Assembly (NCBI GenBank): GCA_032718475.1 | Contig: JAUCBJ010006318.1 | Coordinates: 1 to 24,193, forward strand | Direction: 5' to 3' | From: Nemertoderma westbladi | Lineage: Eukaryota; Xenacoelomorpha; Nemertodermatida; Nemertodermatidae | Length of the DNA stretch: 24,193 nucleotides | Shown here: one piece after another, positions 17,847 through 24,193 of the stretch | How the letters are laid out: the number at the start of each line of letters is the position of its first letter | How positions within the stretch are numbered: position 1 is the first letter of the stretch | Made by a program: the position numbers and the translations under genes | The notes under the pieces: generated by a model | Database searches by the model: none | What the model saw: only the letters and a program-made list of their open reading frames with translations | What the model was told of the DNA's origin: nothing

Positions 17847-18243
17847 CTTCACTCCAACTCCTCCCTCTATGTCATCGTCTCCACCATCCCAACCCGCTCC
17901 ACCAGGAGCCCCTCCCTCCCGTGTCACTGTCGTTTTCTCATCCTTTAACTTCCTCAGAGGTTCTATGTTAAAGTCCATCCCGTCTTCACCTCCTCCGTCT
18001 TCAGCGTAGTGTCTAACGCTCTCCCCGGTATCGAACTGGTGGTCAATAAGTCCCTTGGCGCCGTCCGCCTTTTTCTGTCGGTCCATCCAGCACCCGATGA
18101 TGAGGAGCAGAATGAGGAGCAAGAGAAGGGCGAGAATGATGGCGAGCCACCCGGGGATTGATAGGAATGCGGCGAGAGCGGAACGCTGGGCAACCGCGTC
18201 GGTGGCGCAATGCAACCCAGTCCAAGGGGCAACGCACGTGCAT
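17847..18243 (-). CDS. Type III classical cadherin, transmembrane exon
   Basis: Principal exon of a cell-cell adhesion receptor; minus strand, 132 codons after one base of a split codon. The acceptor TTTTTCCTCCTTCCTTTATAG is strong; the donor is AAG|GTCAGT. It starts with CTCVAPWTGLHC, the end of a cysteine-rich EGF-like domain, then about 15 residues, then the membrane helix GWLAIILALLLLLILLLIIG and a basic stop-transfer (DRQKK). An EGF-like domain directly before the membrane is the arrangement of invertebrate type III cadherins (EGF/LamG region). The juxtamembrane segment VRHYAEDGGGEDGMDFNIEPL matches the p120-catenin-binding motif (GGGE.D.DF.I..L). An acidic, Gly-rich end follows (GWDGGDDDIEGG). 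Upstream exons for the cadherin repeats and LamG domains are not in 18244-24193. The cytoplasmic tail from here to the stop is about 370 residues, more than twice the usual length. Confidence 0.95.
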
Positions 18244-19100
18244 CTATAAAGGAAGGAGGAAAAACAATGGATATAAAAATATATTGTGAGAAGTGGTCTG
18301 CAATACTCTATGGAAAGGAAATTGGACCACATGAGTGAGAATCCACTTCACAGTTTTAAAGACAATGGATTTGCAAGGGGAGAGGTGTCTTTTAATCTCT
18401 TTTAATCAACTGTCTTTTAGTCTATCAAACTTTCGATCTATTAAAATACATATCTTAAGTTGCGGCCTTTTCTTAACCTGATTCATCACCAGATTAAATA
18501 TAAAACCCCTGCCCGGGCGCCTCTGGCTGGTCCAGGGCATATTTAATCAGCATTTATCCAATAGTGTCACAACATACTGCCACGTGACAGTTTTGCAATG
18601 TTTGCCTAGACCACGCAAACGTAAACAAAATATGTAATTGACACGAATATCATTGATTTGTGACGCAAGTTCCGTTGGAGGGGAGCTATATATCAGAATT
18701 CATTGATCATGGGTAGTCGTTCTATCCCATTTCCCCCATTCACTAGGGAGACTTTTGGGCGTACGATGCATGAGATAAATCCTCAACAAATGCGAGTTGA
18801 AAAGTATAATATTTAATGGCAAATTATCACTCACGTAGCCCGGTTAGTTAAAGGAAAGCACGTAACGGTAAAAATTTAATAGTAAACACACTGAAAATTA
18901 ATTCTTCTCCACAACAACCCCACAAAATATTACATTTGAAATAGTATAGAACATTAACTAAATAAAAAATTTATGCTATGTTCCTTATTTATTAACGATA
19001 TTTGCAGTATTTATGTTAGGCCTAGGTCGCACATGAGCTTTCCGGTACTACTGTGTTTTGGTCAAAAAATACTACTGTAATACTATGTTTTGGCCAAATT
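18244..19100. other. Upstream cadherin intron, no further exon seen
   Basis: After the acceptor of the transmembrane exon I find no exon that could supply the start of the EGF-like domain. 18490-18780 is more GC-balanced, with CCCGGGCGCCTCTGG near 18513 and a segment at 18705-18765 (GGGTAGTCGTTCTATCCCAT, ATTCACTAGGGAGACTTTTG) that looks like an interspersed element. No coding frame, tRNA or clear terminal repeat supports an identity. Confidence 0.5.
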
Positions 19101-19580
19101 TTTTTTATATAGCTGGTTTTTGTTACTTTTTAGAAAAAATGTTCTCGAACATAATTAATTAATTAGGTATTTTGTTGTTATCTAAGCTAGTTTTTCTTAC
19201 TTTTTTAAAAAATGTTCTAGAACATTTTGTAAAAAGTAATGTTCTAGAACAAATATTTTTTGTTCTGAAACATTTTTAAAAAATTTGTTTTTTTGGGTGT
19301 TTTTATTTGATTAGTGTTAAATACCAATTACTAACAACTACAAATTGTCATTGTAGCTAGTGATTTTTATTAATTATGTGATACAAAGATACCACAATAA
19401 AAAATTAACAAAATTACAAATTAGCTAGTTTTTTGTTCTAGAACAAAACATATTTGCTCTAGAACAAAATTGTTATATTAAATGAATAGATAATATGCTC
19501 CAGAACATTACATTAAAAAAAAAAGTAACAAAAAAACTAGCTAGTATAAAAAATTGGGGGGGGGGGGGGGGGGGGGGGTG
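19101..19580. repeat. AGCTAG/TTCTAGAA-rich repeat ending in G23
   Basis: AT-rich sequence with three exact TGTTCTAGAACA palindromes (19213, 19240, 19434), two variants (19140 and 19455) and several AGCTAG motifs. It ends in a G23 tract (19556-19578) followed by TGTGCCC. This composition matches the repeats at 20.74-21.06 and 23.58-24.19 kb. Confidence 0.65.
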
Positions 19581-19749
19581 TGCCCAAATAGGCAAATTAC
19601 ATTAAATATTATGTGGTTAGATGTAAATAAATATGTAGAATCTTTATATGTTTAAAGCGCAGATGATGATCTATACCATTGAAAAAACTGAAAAAAAATT
19701 AAAAAATAGCAGCAAATTTGAAAGCAAAACCTATAAAGTGAACAATAAT

Positions 19750-20215
19750 GTACTTTTTGCAGTTTCCCCCCCCCACATTTTTCAAAAAATTAAAAAACTT
19801 TTATAAAGATCCATTTTATGGATTATTTCATGTGTATATATATATTCCCCAAATCATCTTCTAAAAGTTTTCCAATAAAAATATTATCATAATCTTGTTA
19901 ACATTAGCTATTAAAAACTTTTTCACTGCAAAACTTTACAAATGAACAATGCTATCATAGATTATATACGTAAATATTATTTGTTAATAATTATTAACTA
20001 ATTAATTTATTTGTTAATTATTTGTTGAAATTAGCTATTTATAGCTAATGTTCTAGAACATGTATTTTGTTGAAAAAACAAAATTTTTCATTTGAAAATA
20101 TTTAGAAGATGTTTATAGAACATTTACACATGAAATAATTTAGTAAAATCACTATTAATAAAATTTTTTAAATGTGAGGGGGGGGGGGGGGGGGAAACTG
20201 CAAAAGTACAGAGTG
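19750..20215. mobile_element. Degenerate foldback element with C/G homopolymers in its arms
   Basis: The left arm begins ACTTTTTGCAGTTT, C9 (19766-19774), ACATTTTTCAAAAAATTA, and continues through ATTATTTCATGTGTA to CATCTTCTAAAAG. The right arm, read in reverse complement, shows TACTTTTGCAGTTT, C17 (G17 at 20178-20194), TCACATTTAAAAAATTTTAT, then ATTATTTCATGTGTAAA and CATCTTCTAAAT. Arms are about 110-130 bp with mismatches; the interior contains one TGTTCTAGAACA at 20049. No coding capacity. Likely a MITE or foldback. Confidence 0.75.
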
Positions 20216-20385
20216 CTACTGTAACTTATTCTGGAATGTCTAGCTATCTGAAAATATAACATTTTTGCTATTGTAAAATGTGGGTTGTAAATACCCCGAA
20301 AGTATTGGCTCTATCGTATTTCAGGGCCTCCACCTCCACTGCAGTACACCCATGTCCTGGAATATAGTGTCGTAATTCAGTGACA

Positions 20386-20389
20386 CCCC

Positions 20390-20420
<31 letters not shown>

Positions 20421-20422
20421 AA
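20386..20422. repeat. C25 A12 homopolymer tract
   Basis: Twenty-five C followed by twelve A, the longest such tract in the window. Exact length is unreliable in sequence data. Confidence 0.9.
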
Positions 20423-20433
20423 TATTTTTTTTT

Positions 20434-20730
20434 TCTACAAATCGTAATGAGATTGCATGAAATTTGAAACAGAGATAGTTTCACTCAACTCATCGTGGGT
20501 GGGTGAGCCAGAATTTTTATTTTGGCTTTCATTCTTTAGAAAAAAATGTCTCAGTCGATATTGCACCAGTTACAGCACAGTCATTCTTCAACCTTATAGA
20601 TATTCATAGGTACTAGTGGAAAGCTGCCCAAGCAAGGATTCCAAATATGTGAAAATATTTGAATTTGGCAAATAGCTGATTTTATGGGCGTTCAAATGTT
20701 GCATGTAATTGCTTCCGTTGGCACTACTAT
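20434..20730. repeat. Dispersed repeat related to 7.73-8.53 kb
   Basis: The first part aligns with the reverse complement of about 8420-8525. The second part, from CAGTCATTCTTCAAC to TTGCATGTAATTGCTTCC, aligns with 7755-7900 (CAGTCATTCTTCAAA, GTACTAGTGGAAAGCTG, GATTCCAAATATGT, AAATAGCTGA, TTGCATGTATTTGCTTCC). This copy has a single arm rather than a foldback, so it shows the linear order of the family. Confidence 0.75.
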
Positions 20731-20740
20731 GTTATGGGTA

Positions 20741-21063
20741 CCCACTCTTTAAACAATTTTTTTCATATGAAAATCGCTTTTATAATGAGGTTTTTTGTTC
20801 TAGAACAAATATTTAACCTTCTGCCAGTACGATGGTAGCTAGTAATTTTTTTATGGGATAGCTAGTACTTTTTATTAGCTAGTGAAAAAAATTATAATTG
20901 AAAAATTGAAAAACAATTTGACCAACTTTTTTCTTGTAAAAATATATTTTATTATGAGGTTTTTTTTTTATCTAGAACAAATATTTGACCTTCTGACAGT
21001 AAGATGGTAGCTAGTACTTTTGATTTTGTGTTAGCTAGTACTATTTATTAGCTAGTAAATGTA
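20741..21063. repeat. AGCTAGT-rich units, two tandem copies
   Basis: Two diverged units of about 185 bp. Each contains TTATNATGAGGTTTTTT, a TTCTAGAACA or TCTAGAACA site, AATATTTNACCTTCTG.CAGTA, GATGGTAGCTAGTA and further AGCTAGTA motifs. The reverse complement matches the units at 23822-24193. Confidence 0.8.
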
Positions 21064-22027
21064 AGATATACCGGTAATTTAATTCTCAATTATTAGGAGC
21101 CCGCTCAAAGAGCAGGGATAGTTATTACTGTCAGAGAAAATTGTCAGTGAGGGATATATTATATAGCTATCCATGTGCTATCTATCCATATACCGGAATT
21201 GCAGTTTTGTTCGTACACTTCCTGCCTGGCATTTTTGTTTAAATTTTGCAAGTACATTGTTTTGGTGGTTCATAATCGCGTTACAAAATTTCAGATCGAT
21301 TCTATGTTTGGTATTCGATATATTTCGTTTTTTTGATATTATTTTGTCGCGAAATTAAATGTATATAGACATTCATTGACTGCTGTGGCAAAGGAATACA
21401 TAGAGAGTTGGCTTAGGGTCATTATTAGGCGGGCCGAGCCATTTCAATGCAGCCCTATTATTTAATTAACGGCCCTGTGCTTATAATAAATCAATCAGCT
21501 GGCCTACCATTTAACATCAGTAAGTAACATTATAGATATTCCTATAGAATTCACTGGGAAGAGATATTCAGCTGACCGGGTAATACATTTTAAACAGTTG
21601 ATGTTTGATTACTGTCTGTGATAGTGTGAGTGAGTAAACACAACCTTACTAAAACTTGGCAAGTAAAATACTTCTCTGTAGTCCGCACCAGCTGGTATTT
21701 CTATCATTGAGTCTATGGCAATTTTCGTGTTATGGGGCTATTGATGGTCTTACCAAGTCATTCAACTCAACTGACATGTGTATTCTAAATTTCACTGTAC
21801 TTTGCAGCGTTACGAGTAATTCACCAGAACGCTGTTAAGTTGACATAATGTAACAAAAGTTAATGTTTTGTCAAACTGAATGCTCATGCGTATTAAATAA
21901 CCCAATAACAAAAGTTAGATGGAACTATGGGAAACATCGTACGTTGTATTAAATTAATATACTGTGGCACGAGCCACGATTAGTGAGCGAAGCTACAAGT
22001 GCACAATTTCAATTAGTATTAGGGCCT
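21064..22027. other. No gene recognised
   Basis: AT-rich sequence with a few GC-balanced patches (21095-21150, 21420-21480, 21540-21840). Short plus-strand frames at 21173-21358 and 21656-21838 lack motifs, splice context or any neighbour that would support them. No RNA gene seen. Confidence 0.5.
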
Positions 22028-22037
22028 AATATCATGT

Positions 22038-22066
22038 CCGTCTGTTTGTCTGTCCGTCTGTCTGTA
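22038..22066. repeat. Imperfect GTCT/GTCC tetranucleotide microsatellite
   Basis: Seven imperfect tetranucleotides of the GTCTGTCC type, followed by AT-rich sequence and then the 53-bp array. The reverse complement (GACAGACGGACA) resembles the AACGACAG runs at the ends of blocks B and B' and the GACGGACAG run at 12.17 kb. Confidence 0.85.
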
Positions 22067-22171
22067 ATAGAAAATTCAATCGTTTTGAAGCCTTTAATCA
22101 ATTTTAACCTAATTTGGATGTACCTATTAGAGGACAAGTTCCAATATTTTGAAAATTTTCGTGGGGCATTC

Positions 22172-23290
22172 GTGCTCAAGTACTCGGGTTACCCGTTCTC
22201 GAGTAAGCAGCCGCTCGTGCTGCACGAGTCAAGTACTCGGGTGTCCCGTTCTCGAGTAAGCAGCCGCTCGTGCTGCACGAGTCAAGTACTCGGGTGTCCC
22301 GTTCTCGAGTAAGCAGCCGCTCGTGCTGCACGAGTCAAGTACTCGGGTGTCCCGTTCTCGAGTAAGCAGCCGCTCGTGCTGCACGAGTCAAGTACTCGGG
22401 TGTCCCGTTCTCGAGTAAGCAGCCGCTCGTGCTGCACGAGTCAAGTACACGGGTGTCCCGTTCTCGAGTAAGCAGCCGCTCGTGCTGCACGAGTCAAATA
22501 CTCGGGAGTCCCGTTCTTGAGTAAGCAGCCGCTCGTGCCTGCACGAGTCAAGTACTCTGGTTACCCGTTCTCGAGTAAGCAGCCGCTCGTGCTGCACGAG
22601 TCAAGTACTCGGGTGTCCCGTTCTCGAGTAAGCAGCCGCTCGTGCTGCACGAGTCAAGTACTCGGGTGTCCCGTTCTCGAGTAAGCAGCCGCTCGTGCTG
22701 CACGAGTCAAGTACACGGGTTACCCTTTCTCGAGTAAGCAGCCGCTCGTGCTGCACGAGTCAAGTACTCGGGTTACCCGTTCTCGAGTAAGCAGCCGCTC
22801 GTGCTGCACGAGTCAAGTACACGGGTTACCCGTTCTCGAGTAAGCAGCCGCTCGTGCTGCACGAGTCAAGTACTCGGGTTACCCGTTCTCGAGTAAGCAG
22901 CCGCTCGTGCCTGCACGAGTCAAGTGCTCGGGTTACCCGTTCTCGAGTAAGCAGCCGCTTGTGCTGCACGAGTCAAGTACTCGGGTGTCCCGTTCTCGAG
23001 TAAGCAGCCGCTCGTGCTGCACGAGTCAAGTACTCGGGTGTCCCGTTCTCGAGTAAGCAGCCGCTCGTGCTGCGCGAGTCAAGTACACGGGTTACCCGTT
23101 CTCGAGTAAGCAGCCGCTCGTGCTGCGCGAGTCAAGTACACGGGTTACCCGTTCTCGAGTAAGCAGCCGCTCGTGCTGCACGAGTCAAGTACTCGGGTTA
23201 CCCGTTCTCGAGTAAGCAGCCGCTCGTGCTGCGCGAGTCAAGTACTCGGGTTACCCGTTCTCGAGTAAGCAGCCGCTCGTGCTGCGCGAC
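22172..23290. repeat. GC-rich 53-bp minisatellite, about 21 copies
   Basis: Tandem array with a 53-bp unit: CTCGGGT, then GTCCCG or TACCCG, then TTCTCGAGTAAGCAGCCG, then CTCGTGCTGCACGAG and TCAAGTA. Each unit holds a perfect hairpin, CTCGTGC-T-GCACGAG, plus a CTCGAG site. Variants are patchy: GTGTCCC versus GTTACCC, TACAC versus TACTC, and GCGCGAG only in right-hand copies (from about 23070). The array is strikingly GC-rich against AT-rich flanks. Reading frames on both strands arise because units lack stops in some frames; they are not genes. Confidence 0.97.
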
Positions 23291-23821
23291 GCTACACGTA
23301 CGTTTATTTATATACTGCGAGACGTTCGAATGGGCTAGAGTCCTGAAGTGCTCTAATGGAACCACAAACACATCCACATCCACACACATACATCTAATAA
23401 AGGTGTCGCGATGTCGGGTTAATTCTACTCCAGCTCTCCGAAATGTTGATCCAATCGACGGTAAACAAGACTGAACATATACAAAAAAAACCTACCAATT
23501 TCAGGGTCTTCATAACTCGGTGAAAAGGGCTCCTTACTGCAAAGCTTGCGTTGCGTTTCTAGTATATTTGCATGGAATAATTTATGAGTCATGGCAGCTA
23601 GTAATTTTTATTTGATAGTCAAAGTAGCTAGTAATTATTCACTAGCTAGTTTTTTATATTTTATACAAAATATGTCAAAATAGAGTTTTTACATATTTTA
23701 CTTATTTAGGCCTATTTTACTTATTACTAGATTTATTTATCTTTTTATTAGTCATTTCGATAATATATTGATGATACGGGATGGAAATTGTCTAAATAAA
23801 ATGGGGCACTACAAAATTTCT
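23291..23821. other. No gene recognised; AGCTAGT motifs
   Basis: 23291-23480 is GC-balanced and open on the minus strand, but has no recognisable motif or splice-bounded exon. 23590-23660 carries AGCTAGTAATT motifs in the plus orientation, as at 20.8-21.0 kb. Confidence 0.45.
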
Positions 23822-24193
23822 TTTGTAATTTTAAGATCACTAGCTACCCTTAAAAACTAGTCACTAGCTACCATAATAAAAATAATAGCTAACCTCTCTC
23901 AGAAGGTGAAATAATTTATGTTCTAGAACAAAAAACCATCTTGATAATATCCATTAACATAGTCCTAAATATTATTTTGTAATTTTAAGATCACTAGCTA
24001 CCTTTAAAAACACTAGCTACCTTATAATAACAAATAATAGGTAACCTCTCTCAGAAGGTGAAATTTATGTTCTAGAACGAAAAACATCATGATAATATTC
24101 AATAATATGGTAAAAAAAATTGATCCAAAATTAGGTACTAAAAATTTGGTTTTGTAATTTTAAAAACAGTTGCTACCTAAAAGAAATCACTAG
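23822..24193. repeat. Inverted AGCTAGT-type units, about 2.3 tandem copies
   Basis: Units of about 165 bp starting near 23822, 23982 and 24149. Each has TTTTGTAATTTTAA, and the first two also have GATCACTAGCTACC, TAACCTCTCTCAGAAGGTGA and TTATGTTCTAGAAC. They are the reverse complement of the units at 20741-21063. The array runs off the right edge of the window. Confidence 0.85.

Noticed and set aside
21656-21838. 60-codon frame with a hydrophobic stretch resembling a signal peptide
   Set aside because: It starts at a non-ATG codon, has no splice or promoter context and lies in repeat-rich sequence.
21983-22597. Open frames on both strands over the 53-bp array
   Set aside because: Produced by stop-free tandem units; no start context, domain or splice signal.
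22172-23290. CRISPR-like array of direct repeats
   Set aside because: Units are contiguous and the whole unit is repeated; there are no unique spacers, and the context is animal DNA. It is a minisatellite.
23198-23389. 63-codon minus-strand frame joining 23.3-23.4 kb to the array
   Set aside because: Partly array sequence; the unique part has no recognisable motif, and no splice-bounded exon could be shown for the cadherin upstream region.

Overview
The window looks like genomic DNA of an invertebrate animal. It is AT-rich, has spliced genes with GT...AG introns, and is crowded with minisatellites, foldback repeats, poly(G)/poly(C) tracts and a Penelope-like retroelement. No bacterial-type operon, rRNA, tRNA or CRISPR array was found. 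The species cannot be named from the sequence. A type III (invertebrate) classical cadherin next to a gustatory-receptor-like gene fits a non-vertebrate bilaterian or another invertebrate.

Layout. 1-588: 24-bp minisatellite. 589-1705: AT-rich, nothing recognised. 1706-7226: two near-identical repeat blocks, A and B, each present twice in the order A, B, A', [Penelope-like element], B'. The element (about 3805-6266) has a minus-strand reverse transcriptase, a frameshifted GIY-YIG endonuclease, and a perfect 64-bp inverted terminal repeat that places the endonuclease C-terminus on the plus strand. 7226-8530: retroelement relics and a foldback. 8611-9810: two minus-strand exons of a multipass, gustatory-receptor-like protein whose C-terminal exons were not found. 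11017-11255: a LINE 3' relic. 11256-14000: AT-rich sequence with homopolymer tracts.

14266-18243: the best gene in the window. Six minus-strand exons encode the end of a classical cadherin: the last part of an EGF-like domain, the transmembrane helix, a p120-catenin-type juxtamembrane motif, a long low-complexity linker made of phase-0 exons, and the beta-catenin-binding C-terminus with its stop codon. I assembled this from splice sites and reading phase; the exon phases agree throughout (418 residues in the window). The last intron is mostly a tandem array whose unit contains the last 18 codons and the 5' splice site of the preceding exon, so the intron carries nine extra copies of the real donor.

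18300-24193: repeats only. They include foldbacks with G/C homopolymers in their arms, a recurring perfect 12-bp palindrome (TGTTCTAGAACA), AGCTAGT-rich units in opposite orientations at 20.7-21.1 kb and 23.8-24.2 kb, and a GC-rich 53-bp minisatellite of about 21 copies with nested dyad symmetry.

The most interesting observation is the exon-end plus splice-donor minisatellite in the cadherin gene.
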